Shown: positions 52,161 through 63,913, counted from the stretch's first letter. The stretch: 64,000 bases of DNA from Prorocentrum cordatum (GCA_963575745.1 CAUYUJ010017782.1:680013-744012); one strand, 5' to 3'. Numbers and translations: made by a program. The notes: generated by a model from the sequence alone, not told the origin.

Positions 52161-55092
52161 GACGACCGAGACACCAGGTGGACGAAGGAGCAGAACAAGG
52201 CCGATTTCTATTGCCAAGGGTGCCTACGCGGCCACTTCAAACACGACAAAGGCGCCTGCGTCAGCAAGCGGATCCGCCAAACCATTACGGTCAACAGGCT
52301 GACGGAGTACTGCCAAGGAAAGGGGCCTCACCTGGCTGTGCATCTGCAGCTGGACCACGAAGGCCATGGCAGAGCGACAGCCCATTCCAGACGACGTGGA
52401 CTTCAAGGATTGGATCAACGACCGCCCCGACGACATGCCTGTGCGCACAACGCGCGCCCTGCTGGGACTGTGTCCGACGTCAACGCCCACGGCCCTAACG
52501 CCCCTGGACCAGCTGCTGGCCCCGCTGGAAGGCGACCTGAAACCTCTCAATGTCGGAACCACCCTCCCAGCCAGTAACGCGAACGACGATCGCCTGATCT
52601 CCCACTTCCACAAGAAGAATGTCGGCATCTGGCGATGCGACGGCTGCCCCCCGGGCACGGGGGGGCGCAGCTGGTGGCCGGGGCAGGCTTGCCCTGGCAT
52701 GCATGGGCGCGCCACTGACCCAGAAGGACTCCGCGCCGGCTTTGGCTTGGTCCACGGGCTCCCACCCATGCAACTAATGAGGGGGGTGTTCCTGGCAAAG
52801 CGCTGGCGCGCGGGCTGGTGCTGCAAGGAGTGCCTGATCCACCAACGGGACATGGCCCCGTCTGGAGAGAAGCAGGTTCTCGGCAGGTGCGGCCCTGGCG
52901 CGCGCCCTGGCGCAGGAGCCGGACCTCTCGCCGCGCTGCCGGGCATCCCCGCCTCGTCGTCAGAAGTCGCAGCGCGCCCCAACCAGGAGGAAGTGCATCT
53001 ACGTGCTGCCGCCTGGGACGAGGAGGCGCGCATCTTCCATGGGCGCCTCCACGACTCACTCCCGCCACCTCCAGGGCACAAGCAGCAGCGCCTTGCCTGG
53101 GGGCGGCGGCCGGCGGACAGGGAGACGCACGCAAAAGTGGCGGCGCAGATCAGGGGCGAAGGTGACGAGGAGGCGCCCAGCCGAGGGGCCAGGCACACAT
53201 GCCCCAGCGCCACGGCTTGAGCCTAGCCAACCACCGGGCACGCGTCCAGCAGCGAGCCCCAGCAGCGCGCCGCCCTCCGAGCGGGCGTGCGTCCCGACCA
53301 CACCTCCAACCAGGCTGAGTGCCCTAGACCCGCTAAGGAAAGGCGCCTGACACCCTGCCCGCCCACTCACGGTGGCGACTCCCTCCCGCCCACTCCGCGT
53401 GGCGACGAGCCGGCCCTGGCCCCGCCCGCCACCAGACCTGCAGCTACCAAGTCTGTCGGGGCGCCACTGGCCGTCGGCGCGGCGCCGCAACCCCCCGGGA
53501 GGTGCGCGGAACCCAGCAGCCGAGAGACGCAGCAAGGGCGAATCCCGGACACGCCCATCACGGGCTTCTTTTGCCCGCTCGCAACGGACAGCCCGTGCAT
53601 CCAGGGCGGCGACTACGTGGTTATCAGGAGCGACACCCTTCCCCGCGCCAGGTGGTTCAGCGCAGCGGACAGCACCGAGCCCCTGTCGACGCAGCCCTTG
53701 GACGGAGCGGTATTCGGACCCGTCCTCAACGTCTTGGCCCGGGAACAGGACGGGAGGGCCCTGTTCGTCCAGATCGGCAGCGAGTGGCTGGAAGCATGGG
53801 GCGCCGGTACCAGGGCGCTACGCGTGAACGTCCTCCGCGGCGACGCAGCGCTCCGGGCAGCGGCCTTCCTGGGCAGAACCCGCAGCGAGGCGCGCGTGGC
53901 GCAGGCACCGGCGGCCCCCGCCAGTCCCAGGCTCGGCGCCGACATCGGGGGCGACAAAGTGACGCCCCCAGAGGGGGCGCAGGCCGACGCCAAGCTCGAA
54001 CCTTGCGCGCCGCGTGCGGACACACAAGATCCCACCTGCGAGCCTGCGCCCCTTGTGCTCCCTCAGGAGGAGGACCCCGACTGGACCAACGACGACCAGG
54101 AACGAGAGAAGAAGGTGAGCCTCGCAGAGGCCCGAAGCACGGTCCATGCGGTCTTCTCATCCTCAGACTCCGACGCAGTCGAGGAGGGCCTAGCCAAGAT
54201 GAGCCCTCGTGACGAGCGACGCACCACCCCCGAGCACGACTCAAGCAGTGCCTATCAGACCCAGCCAGCCAGCGCACCCACGGAACCGATCGCGCTTCTG
54301 GCGGCCGCTGCCGACAACCGGGCGCTGCGCGCGCGCCAGGTCCAAATGCCCGGAAGACAGACGCCCAGCACTCAACCCCCTCCCTGCGCACGAGCTAGAG
54401 CGCTTGCGCGGCAGGGCGCGGGATCCAGTCGCCTGGGAGTCATGCGAGACTGCGGTGAGGCGCGCGTCCAGAGAGAGTGACGACCGGACCCGTGCTGGGA
54501 AGCACGACCGCGACCACGACCGCGACCGCAACAAGGGCGCAGCTGGGGCACCGTGGCGCAAGCACGACGCCAGCGATTGGGGCAAAACCAGGGAGCGCCA
54601 CTGGGATCAGGACCGCGACAGTGGCAGGGGCACAGGGAGCACCCCCTGGCGCCAGCCAGAACCATGCAGCTCTCACCACTGGGATGATCGCCGCTACCCT
54701 GACCCCAGCCGCCCGCGGACACCCTTCCGCGTCGGCTGGCAGCGCCGCCCGCGCGAGACAGCAGTCACGCACCTGAAGAGGCTGCAGGTCGAGGGGGGTG
54801 CCATTTCAACGCAGCCTGGCACTCGTGGTGCAGGCGTATGTGTACGGAGCAGGGCAAAGGCAAATCCAAAGACCAGGTCGCTTTCGACCCGAACCGCTGG
54901 CAACAATGGATAATCGACAGATTCCTGGAATACATGAACACCAGCAACCATCGCGTGGAGGCGTGGTCTCGCAACACCGGCGTCTACGTGGACTGGGATC
55001 GGGAGAAGGCCCTGTGCCAGGGCGTCCAGAGGAACAGAGAGGTCGCCAAAGGTGAAGGGCGCGGAGAGGACCAGGCGCGCAGCTCCGGGTAA
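52161..55092 (+). pseudogene. Unrecognised Cys/His-rich, then charged coding-like region
   Basis: Frame 1 (52,161-52,380) reads DTRWTKEQNKADFYCQGC, HFKHDKGAC and LTEYCQGKG, with C-x2-C and H/C pairs. It shifts near 52,365 to a frame open to 53,220: DVDFKDWINDRPDDMPVRT, NVGIWRCDGCPPGTGGRSWW, ACPGMHG, RAGWCCKECLIHQRD, again paired Cys/His suggesting zinc modules. A third frame (53,287-54,480, 397 codons) is Pro/Ala-rich but contains QGGDYVVIRSDTLPRARWF and VLAREQDGRALFVQIGSEWL. Next comes an Arg/Asp-rich part (54,470-54,720) and finally FDPNRWQQWIIDRFLEYMN and NTGVYVDWDREKALC (to 55,092). Strong module order suggests one degraded protein, possibly Gag-like. I do not recognise it. Confidence 0.4.
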
Positions 55093-55207
55093 TTACAACG
55101 ACAACTGGACCGGAAAGCGCCCTAGGCGCTGACCAGCCGGCGACCGAGCCTCCCCTCGCTGGCACAGCGCGCTGCGACCGCTTCCACGCTCCCAGCAACG
55201 TGCGCCA

Positions 55208-55620
55208 AGTCCTGGTTCTACCCACTGCTGGCCAAGTCCACCACCTGGTCCCCCTTCCCCCTCCCTCTTCACCTGGCTTGGGACCGCGTGTCCCCTTGCT
55301 TGCGCGACGCGACTGCCTTCCTACGCCCCCGCAACTTGCGGCAAGGTCAAGGTTCTCCCCACCGCTGGTCACCCCCACCACCCGTGCTCCCTTCCCCACC
55401 CTCTTCATATGACGTGGGGCCGTGTGTCCTCCTTTTCCCCCTACCTGTACCCTCGCAGCACTTGTGGCGGGCGCGACCCACGCGCAGCGACCGCCTGCTG
55501 GTCCACCTGGTCTCCGAGCGTACCTGTCCCCCCTCCCCCCTCACCTGTCTTTAACATGTTCCGGGACCGTGTGTCCTACCTGTGCCCGCCGGGACCCAGT
55601 CCCCCACGTGAGCACCTGCG
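55208..55620 (+). repeat. Imperfect ~140-bp repeat, three units
   Basis: 'GGGACCG(C/T)GTGTCC' or 'GGGGCCGTGTGTCC' occurs at 55,280, 55,418 and 55,563, each preceded by a CCCTTCCCCC-type stretch. 'ttct.cccac.gctgg' precedes two of them. Confidence 0.7.
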
Positions 55621-56521
55621 GTGCGGGCTGGCACGACGACGGCTGGCGCGGCGCGCCGTCCTTTCTCCTCCCTGTTCGCTTCTTCCCCCACCCGCTCGCT
55701 TCCCCCCCTCCCGCGGCGGCAGCGCCCGGAACTGCGCGGCTTCGGCCCGGTGCCGGGCGCTGCACCTTGCCGCCTCGGCGGCCCCGCTCGCCATGGCGCT
55801 GCGCGGCTCAGGCCCGGCCCTAGGCAATGCGGATGTTAGCGCATCGTGTGTGGCTGCTGCCCGTCTCCACGCGCTGGCGGTGCAGGGCTGGTTCTCTTCT
55901 TGCACTCCACCGACATCCTGTCGGTCATGGACGGCCCCCTCGTCCGTGGCCGCGCCTCAAGCAGGCTACTACCTGGTCGTGGATTGGACTGCCACCCTGG
56001 GCCTCTTCCGCATCACCCGGTGGCGCAACGTTGCGCATCGCCTTCGTGATGCTCTTCTTCTTCCTGGGCCTCCTCCGCACCATCCGGTGGCGCAGCGTTG
56101 CTCATCGCCTTCGTGGTGCTCTTCTCCCTCCTGGACGTCGACCTGGTCAAGCGGCGCGTCCTCCTTCGCAGTGCTTGAGGCCGGTGTTCGCGACGTGCCG
56201 TTGACGGCTACACCGTCTCCTTCGCCTTCCGGGTCGCCCCCGGTCCTCGTCCGCGGCGTGCCTTCTCCTGTGCAAGCTCCTCGGCGCCGCCTGCGCCCTG
56301 GGCTCCACCTGCCCCGGCCGCCTGAGGCCCCGCCTTCCCGTGCCCTGTCTCCTTGCTTAAAGCTGCGCGTAGCCCGCCTAGCTTTTAGCGGAAGATTTTC
56401 GCTCTCGCCGCGCAAGCCAAAAATGTATAGAATGGCCGACGCCTTTTTTTTTGGGGGGGGGGGCGTGATCTTCAAGTGCGTGAATACTTGATTGGAAACA
56501 GCATGAGTAGGGTAAAACTAC
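55621..56521. other. Unrecognised sequence with a 67-bp duplication
   Basis: 55,999-56,132 holds two 67-bp units starting GGGCCTC(T/C)TCCGCA and containing CGGTGGCGCA. T- and G-runs lie near 56,444-56,463. A frame of 360 codons (55,409-56,491) is Pro/Ser/Arg-rich with no domain. Confidence 0.45.
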
Positions 56522-57770
56522 ATGGGTGCGGTTATGGCTCTGCGAATTCTGCTATCTGCTATCTGCTGCATTGCTGCGACTTCTGCTATCATTGCTGATG
56601 GGGTTGTGCGGATTTGTGATGGAACGCATCGGCACGTTGCCGCGCGCGGTCGGGATTGTAAGATTGCTGAGGATTATGCGGACGAGTTTGCCAGACGTGT
56701 GCACGATTTAGTTGCAAGTGCTGCTGCTTCTGGGAATGCTGCTGTCGCCTCCGTCGCTCGTGCCTCTCCTGACCCGCGCATGCCCGCTGTCGCGTTGGCT
56801 CGGTGCAACTCGGGCATCAGCGTCCGCGCCGCCCGCGAGCCTCCAGGTCGCCCCCTGGATTGTGGCTGCTTCCTTGAACCCTTCACCGCGCGCGCCGCGG
56901 TCGCCCGTGTCGGGGCCGACGGCTTCGAGAGCGCCCGGAGCATCAGCGAGGCAGTCCCCTCTTCCTGTGGTCGTTCCGCCGTGCGTCTCGTGCGGCCACT
57001 TCCGGAATCTGTGGAATTATGTTCCACCGCGAGGACGACGCCCCGAATGTGTTCGGATATTTTCCCATTGTGGATGTCATGGACTATCCGAACCTGTCGT
57101 GGAGGGTCAAGTACATTGTGTTTATCAAAGAACTTCGTGATCTTGTTGATGTGGCGGAAACCTTTGTGAAGGGCCCTGAAATGGAAAAGCGTCATCGGGC
57201 AGGCTGTCGCATCGAGTGTGACCGTGACCGTCCGCGCATCTAGGGCCCGGTCGACGTCAGTGACTGCCGGAACGAGTCGTTCGACCTCTGGATGGATGCG
57301 CAGGGGAGCGACACGAGGACGGATAATGACGGGTCCGCGAGGTTTTGGGAGACGAGTGGGGGATGATGGAACGAGCGCGTTGTGGAATGGTACAATGTGC
57401 CTTGCATGTATCATGTCCTCGGCCTCGGAAGCGGTTGTGCCGCGAAAGAGGTTTCCGATGTCGCAAAGCAGGTCAAGGGCAAACTTTGATTGCCGAGGCT
57501 CGCTGGCCCGGACAACGACTGCTTCAACTCCAATGTCGCCGGCTTGCTCGCGATGTCCTTGTTCAAGCTTGATTGCGAATTTCAGGGGGGAGGAACTATG
57601 TTCTCTGGCGACATTTGGAGGGCTTTCTGGGTCACGGTGGCTTCTGGACACGTTCCTCGCATTCGCGGCCTTCACAGCGACGGCGGGATAGGTTATACCT
57701 ACCCGGTGAGTCGTGCCAAGAGTGGAATCTCCCAGTTGGCAAGATGATCATCGTGGATCGAGTGGGATGA
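56522..57770 (+). pseudogene. Unrecognised coding-like region
   Basis: A frame from ATG 56,522 is open for 215 codons to 57,169 with a hydrophobic start (ALRILLSAICCIAATSAIIA, a possible signal peptide). An overlapping frame (57,019-57,243) reads NVFGYFPIVDVMDYPNLSWR and VKYIVFIKELRDLVDVAE, which looks more protein-like than the first. 57,490-57,747 continues in another frame (NSNVAGLLAMSLFKLDCEF, FSGDIWRAFWVTVASG). No family is recognised. Mixed frames suggest a decayed gene. Confidence 0.3.
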
Positions 57771-58048
57771 CCCAACTGTGGAGACCACTTCTCGGATGCC
57801 GAGGCCACGCGTGACCGCTGATCAGCCTGCTATGCTTGCTGGTCGGTGGGCCCGCAAGGCGACGGACAAACTTTGGAAACATCTCTCCGCGGTGACGCCT
57901 GGGGACGCCTCCGCCTTCCTAGCGGATCCAAGACACATACCGCACAAGCGCCGCGATGGTTAGTGGCAACTTCGCAGGGGGATCGGCGTGATAATGAGGG
58001 CGCTGGTGCCGACCTTTCCCGTGCTCGCTGGCTTGGGTAAGGGCTGCT

Positions 58049-59533
58049 TTGCCGCGCCCGACCAGAGCCGGCGCTCTGGGGATTGAGGCAGCGGATATCG
58101 CAAACGAGAAGGACTCCTTTTTCTTGGCGGGTCGGATGCTGTACTCTGATTGCGAGAAAATGCCCCCCCCTGCCGTGGGAAGACGTATATGGAGCTCATG
58201 GGGCACCTCCGTACCTACCCATCACTGTGGACTGACAGTGGCGGATAGCACTTCGCATGTAAGGTGGCTGTGGCCGAGGGATTATATCTCGCCCGACCCA
58301 GTGTGGAGGGTTAAGTGGGGGTTCGGCCCGCGCCCGGAGAAAGGTTTTCCTGGCGCGTCGAAGCCGCCGAGTTACGGGGGGTCCATGAGGTATATATTCA
58401 ATGGAAAGCTGCGGGTGGCTATGGCCCGGGCGGCGCGGCAAAGGGGGCGCCGATGCCGCGGCCTGCCGCGGGATCGGCGCTGGCTTCGCCCCCGGGCAGC
58501 GGCAATAACCCCAAGGCCCCATTGGGGCCGAGAGGGGGCAAGGCAGTCGTTGGGCGCGCGCAGCGCCTCCTCCTCGTGCGGCGCAGGCCAAGCCCGAGGC
58601 GTCCGAGCAGAGGGTCAAGCCATCGCCACCGGCGACGCCACCGAGAGAAGCGGAGAAGAAGAAGCCACCACCTTCCACCAGGTGGGCAGCCGCCGCGCAA
58701 GGCCGCCCCAAAGTCTGCGTTCCAGGCGAATGCAAACACCAAGGGACCGTCGAACATGCCCGAGGGCAGCGCGCCAGGACCGACGGGCACGGCTTGGTCA
58801 TCAACGCAATCGCCCGCAGGATCCGCCCCCGACTATGCCAGGCGGAGGGTCGCCCCCGACTATGCCGGGTGGGCGGCCCTCGAGGCGCAGGAGACCACCT
58901 CCGCCTCCGACTTGGCCGCCGACGCCACCGATGGCGCCGTCGCCAGCGGCCTGTTCGCCAGCGTCGCCGGCGGGGCCGCCACCTCCAGCAGGTCAGCCGC
59001 TGGCGCCTAGGGATCCACCGCCTCCGGTTGGACAGCCATGGGCGCCGATGGGGCCGCCTCTTCCAGCTGGGCCACCGCCGAAGGCGCCGACGCGGGCGGC
59101 GAAGGCGGGCGCTGCTGCGTCGGCTCCGTCTACTTTATCGGATTGCCCACAGGTGACAGCGGCGCCTCCCCCGCCTGCGCGCGCCCCGCCGTCGCGGGCG
59201 CAGGCCCCGCCAGACGGCTCGCCTTCGCAGCGCATGCCGCCCGAGACATCGGGAATTCTTGGGTCCCCGGAAGACGTCGGACCAATGAAGCAGAGCGAGG
59301 GCGGCATTTCTTCGAGCTCAGCGGGTGCTGGTGGAGCGCAGACGCCACGGGGCCCCGTCGGAGCAAAGTCTGGCGATGCCAGCGGGACAGCGGCGTCGTC
59401 GACAGCGCCTGACACCGAGGACATACGGGCCAATGTGCGGTCAAATACCGGCGTGAACGGCATGTGGGGGGCGGCGCGTCCATACCAGAGGCCGGGCGAG
59501 GGGGCGAGAGTGAATGCTCCATTCACGTCGTGA
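58049..59533 (+). CDS. Hypothetical protein, Pro/Arg-rich, 494 codons open
   Basis: A single open frame on the + strand, read from the first possible initiator at 58,049, ends at the TGA of 59,531-59,533. Residues 1-130 look mixed and globular (NEKDSFFLAGRMLYSDCEK, YGGSMRYIFNGKLRVAM). The middle is Arg/Gly-rich, and the last 250 residues are dominated by Pro, Ala, Gly and Ser with short repeats (PPTMPGG, PPPPVGQP), likely disordered. Two alternative frames over the same stretch are also long, so the GC bias alone could explain much of the openness. Function is unknown. It may be the 3' part of the decayed region upstream. Confidence 0.3.
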   Translation: MPRPTRAGALGIEAADIANEKDSFFLAGRMLYSDCEKMPPPAVGRRIWSSWGTSVPTHHCGLTVADSTSHVRWLWPRDYISPDPVWRVKWGFGPRPEKGFPGASKPPSYGGSMRYIFNGKLRVAMARAARQRGRRCRGLPRDRRWLRPRAAAITPRPHWGREGARQSLGARSASSSCGAGQARGVRAEGQAIATGDATERSGEEEATTFHQVGSRRARPPQSLRSRRMQTPRDRRTCPRAARQDRRARLGHQRNRPQDPPPTMPGGGSPPTMPGGRPSRRRRPPPPPTWPPTPPMAPSPAACSPASPAGPPPPAGQPLAPRDPPPPVGQPWAPMGPPLPAGPPPKAPTRAAKAGAAASAPSTLSDCPQVTAAPPPPARAPPSRAQAPPDGSPSQRMPPETSGILGSPEDVGPMKQSEGGISSSSAGAGGAQTPRGPVGAKSGDASGTAASSTAPDTEDIRANVRSNTGVNGMWGAARPYQRPGEGARVNAPFTS

Positions 59534-60378
59534 CAGCGTGTTATGTCCCGGCAGCTGACTATGTCATGCTTGCCTGGGGCTTAAAGGCCCGGATGGCGGA
59601 GTTGGTGGATCTCGCGTTTGTCTTTCATATCGAGCGCTGGTCGCTCGCGCAGACGTGCGCGGCTTATCTGGATCTCGTCCAGATGCGTGGGCTTCGCGCC
59701 AGGTTCGTCGGTCAAAACATCTTCGTCAACGCAGGGGGAGATTTGTCGATCAAGGATTGGTATAGTGCCGCTGCTGAGTTTTTCGTGGAAGAAACACCAA
59801 TATTCGCACCCCGACATCAACATCATGCTGGTTTTAGATTCCACAGGGATCTTCTATGAAGCATAAGGTGGAAAAAGCAGCCAGAGGGTGCAAATGCGTT
59901 CCTTTGGATCAGTTTTCACAACCAAGCTGCGGGGTGCTATGCATGCTGCCAGGGCAGAGCTACTCCCCCGACCATCGCGACGTTGGACTACCAGGGCAAG
60001 ATCAACATCGGCAGCCAACATTTCTTCATGACAGATGCTGGATTTCGGTGTCGTGTATTGTTGTGGAGTGGAAACGGTTTGGACTCTGGCTGTGATGACA
60101 GGCGCTTGCGCGGCGCGGCGCTGGTGGCAGACGCGCGGCAGTTCTTTGACCTGGAGACGGAACTCTTGGAGCAATTGAAGCAGCCAGTGGACATGCAGGG
60201 TGGATGTGCCCAGAGGGATCATAACTACATGGTAGTCCTGGGGCTGGGCGATGCCCGGTCTTGGGGAAACCCTCCTACTAGTGGGGATTTTGTCGCCTGG
60301 AATGTATTTGCTAGCCGAGCCGCCGCCGTTGCCGACGACAGGCTCAGATTGGGGAAGAAGCCGGGATTCCTTGCATAA
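59534..60378 (+). pseudogene. Unrecognised coding-like region
   Basis: A frame to 59,859 reads ADYVMLAWGLKARMAELVDL, FVFHIERWSLAQTCAAYLDL, FVGQNIFVNAGGDLSIKDW and FFVEETPIFAPRHQ. 59,983-60,378 in a second frame reads GKINIGSQHFFMTDAGFRCR, RQFFDLETELLEQLKQPVDM and HNYMVVLGLGDARSWGNPPT. Composition is balanced and unlike the GC-biased shadows, so this probably derives from a real protein gene. No family is recognised. Confidence 0.35.
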
Positions 60379-61750
60379 TGGCATGGGTTCGCGGGTCGGA
60401 GCTATGCAAGGAGGGCGAACGCCCCGTCGGCGACTCATGGCCTTCCACAGAGGGCCCTGGTCAGTCATGCGTGAGGGAAATGGCCAGGTTCAGCGCCACT
60501 GCCTGCGAGGTCAGCATTGAGGTGAATACCAGCCCGGGGGAAAGTCCCAGGGGGGCTATGCCTGCACCAACGACGAGAAGCAGCAAGGAACCAAGGCTGC
60601 CCGCCCGAAGCGGGTCGAGTTCTTCGTCGACCGCGTGCCTTACAGCGAGGATGAATTTTTACATGTGGCAAATTTGGAGTTTGAGCCCTTCCTCCCGTTT
60701 CGCCTCGCAGACGCTCCCCTGTTGCCCATGCTGACGCGCGTGGGCGCGGGCGCTGCTAGGATCGCGGAGTGGGTGCAAGAAAAGGGGCGCAGCTGCCAGG
60801 GTGCCGTGGAGAGATGCGCCGATATATACCCACTCCCGCGACGATCGTATCTCTGATCCAGCAATGTTACCCGATGGCGACCATGTGGTTCGCGAGAATA
60901 TGTGTGGCGACAGGGCGAATCGGTGCATGAAAGCACTGTTGGAAATGAGAGAGGTTACTACGCTTGACACGGTGATCGTATACGCTGGCGGGGTAGGACT
61001 GGCTATGCCAGTGGCGCCCCGAAGACGTGGCAAAAGAGTCTGAACGACGGGAACAAGGTTCAATATTCTTTGCGTGTGAAGTCAGGCTTCCGCAATGTGG
61101 ATGGGCGCACCGAGGTCAACCCGATATGTGAGATTGACGGGGGGGCTTTCGGCTGCCTTGGAGTCGAACCAGTCACATCGGAAGTCGATCATTATCGGGC
61201 CTGGTACGATCGAGACGGACAAGAAGCGAGGTATGCTGCTAGGCAGAGAGGTCTCTCCTGATAGTACGGTCGATCACCAGGTGCTGCTGTCTTACATCCC
61301 ATCGGTGCCCAGGGGGCTAGACCGGGAGCTGATGCCAGACGGTGTCTTGTATCAGCGATGTGGCATATGAACTGGCTCGAAGGCCTGGTTCGCATTGGCG
61401 ATTCGGCGCACGTGCTTTCCAAAACCTGCCCAGAAGTGCCTTGCTCGATCAGTGATTGAGTGGTTGAGTGCGAGGCGTCTGTGCACTGGTGAAGACGGCG
61501 CGTCAGGGGCGCTATGCGACATTTTCGGCGTTGCCGAGCTTTCGGTTGATGTTCAGCCAGAACACCATTGCCACCCTGCCGTTTGATCCCCCGCCCAGTT
61601 TCGTACGCGCAGAATTGGAGCGAGGGTTGGAAGTTCTTCTCGCGCGCAGTCAACATCAACAGGCTCGATGCAGTCCTCCATGCGGGCGTTTTCGTTGCCT
61701 CCAAAGTGAAAGACGGAGGGCGAACGAAGCTTTGGAAGGCCTCCCGCGCG
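60379..61750 (+). pseudogene. Unrecognised coding-like fragments
   Basis: 60,610-60,856 reads VEFFVDRVPYSEDEFLHVAN and LEFEPFLPFRLADAPLLPML. 61,020-61,261 reads TWQKSLNDGNKVQYSLRVKS and FRNVDGRTEVNPICEIDGGA. 61,568-61,770 reads YAQNWSEGWKFFSRAVNINR and LDAVLHAGVFVASKVKDGG. The pieces lie on the + strand in changing frames. They may be exons of one gene or one decayed gene continuing from 59.5 kb. Confidence 0.3.
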
Positions 61751-61906
61751 CCATTCAGAGTGTGTGTGTGTGCGCCCTTGAGGATTGTATGAGCCTCCCG
61801 TGGCAGACTGCATATGAGCCTCCCGTGGATTATATGAGCCTCCCTTGAGGATTATATGAGCCTCCCGTTATATGAGCCATTCAGAGTGTGTGTGTGCGCG
61901 ACTGCA
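61751..61906 (+). repeat. TATGAGCCTCCC repeats between GT-bearing direct repeats
   Basis: TATGAGCC starts at 61,789, 61,814, 61,834, 61,856 and 61,872 with variable spacing. 'GCCATTCAGAGTGTGTGTG' flanks the array on both sides (61,751 and 61,877). Confidence 0.85.
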
Positions 61907-62181
61907 TTTTTCAATGGCGGACTGGCAGTGGCGTGCGATTTCCAGACTGGCTCCGCCCTCTGAGTCTGGGGGATTCAAAGCCGCGGATTCTCACAAGAAC
62001 AACCAGTAATGCTGCCCGCACCCCCAGAATCTAGTGCGCACTGCTCTCCGCCTGCATTTCGTTGCGCCTCCGCAAACACGCGCCAAGGGGCTTTGCTTAT
62101 ACCTCCCCAGGGTGTTGAACGGATATGGTTTCGAGCCGGACTTGGCCGCGATCCTTGACTGAGGATTGACGATGAGACAGG
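61907..62181. other. Unrecognised sequence
   Basis: No gene recognised. Confidence 0.4.
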
Positions 62182-63740
62182 GTGCAGGTGCGGGAGGCTC
62201 GTCGGGCACTGCGTAGTCCTCGGCAGCGAGAGCAGATTCAGGACATTCGCGATGTCCAGAAAATGCCAGTCGAACGTCTTCGTGTCTTTGCCGCCGAGAG
62301 CGGAGTGCCATGGGTTGCTGATGCATTTCGGGGAACAGAGGTGGGTACGGATCAGTTCTCCAAGGAGTACTATGCACCCGCCGACGTCAACGCCCTGGTC
62401 CGCTGTGACAGAGTGCCGAAGCTCTCAGGCGAACAACGTCACCCCTGCGAAGTTGGACGTGGATAGCCCCTGGGTGAAATATTCGATCGGGGACTTCGCG
62501 GACGATAAGCTGATGGACCCGCTGCCCCTTGATGGAGAGGACGAAGACATGGGCCAAGGGGGAGTCGCACCCGATTCAGACGCTGACGACCGCGCAGGAG
62601 CGGATGATGCTGATTATGACTTGGTTGTGGCCAAGCGTGGCCGTTTTGGCACAATGGCCTTCCAGCTGGGCATTTTGATGTTTCGTTCGGGCTGACAGCG
62701 ACGACATCCACGGGCAGACAGTGGCGCATCGCAAGACCATCCCACCTGGGAAGAAGCGCCTGCGCTCAAACTGGGGAAACCTGGGAGCGACGGGGTTCAA
62801 GAGTTTACTATGCGAACGCGATGCTTCGTTTCCCGTCGAAAGAACTGTATTCGTCGTCTCTTCCATCCACGCAGCCACCTGATCCGCGGGAAGTGGCGCC
62901 GTCTCTTCAACCGCGCCCGATGGATGATGCGAGGCCCTTATCCAAGGAACTCCCAGTGGTGCCCAAGGAGACAATGTTTCGCTTGGAGCAGGTCTACATC
63001 TGTCTTCAGCTTGGATGTTACCGTGCATCATACAGGGAGGTGCAGGGGGGTTACGATGAAGAGGCCAACGTACCTGCAGCCAGTGGTTTCATGCGATTAT
63101 TGCGAAAGGCCAAATACTGCGCTGCCCATCGATCTGCGTGCTTCCCATTCGCGTGCGTATTCGCGCTGGGCCGGCACATGCAAGCGCAACGCTCCTGCTA
63201 AGATCTTGGCTCACGAGAGAAGAATATTTGAATGGTGGTGCCAATCTGAGATCAACGAGGGCGTGGCGGACTCGCTCGAGGAGGCCGACAGTCCGTCGCA
63301 TTTGTCTGTAGACTCAGATCGCCTCCGGGATGACGGAGGTGAGCTCTGCGGCCGGAGCGGAAGTCGGCTCGGACCGCCCTGGGAACGGGCCGGGGCAGTC
63401 CTCCGCCGCTGGCGCGGAAGGGGGCGGCAAGGCTATGCCGCTACCTCCCCGCCTGTTCTTTTACCCTCGGACGATGTCGCGCATGCTCGCGGTCGGGGGC
63501 CCATCGGGGGTGCAAGACCCAAGCAAGGGGAGTCAGTTGGCAAGAAGGAGCCAGAGATGGTCGATTGGGACGCGTCTGATGAAGAGGACCCTCCGCCACC
63601 TGGTGGCCAAGCGGGGCGCCGGGTCCAGGCCGCATTTCAGGGTCTTGCAGAAGAAGGAGGAAGAGGACGAGTTCAGCGTATCAGAAGATAGGGTCGAGTC
63701 AAATGAGTCAGAATATACGCAGAACACATGCGCGGAATAA
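62182..63740 (+). pseudogene. Unrecognised coding-like region, acidic segments
   Basis: 62,182-62,466 reads IQDIRDVQKMPVERLRVFAA and SGVPWVADAF. 62,455-62,695 in another frame is acidic (VKYSIGDFADDKLMDPLPLD, GEDEDMG). 62,821-63,201 and 62,810-63,691 overlap, and the latter includes YLQPVVSCDYCERPNTALPI and AHERRIFEWWCQSEINEG. 63,330-63,740 ends in a Glu/Asp/Ser-rich tail. Parts are protein-like, with changing frames. No family recognised. Confidence 0.3.
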
Positions 63741-63913
63741 CATGTGCAGGTTATACCTCGCATAAGTCCGCCTGGAGTGATTCCCCCTGATGCGCCCTCT
63801 GACAATCTCCCTCGCGCTTTCATGTCGAAGTATTTCTGTTTCTCTGGGGTTCCTATGCCTCCCAGGAGTGAACAGATCGCAATCGACGCGTGCAAGCAGA
63901 GGAAGAGGGGCTT

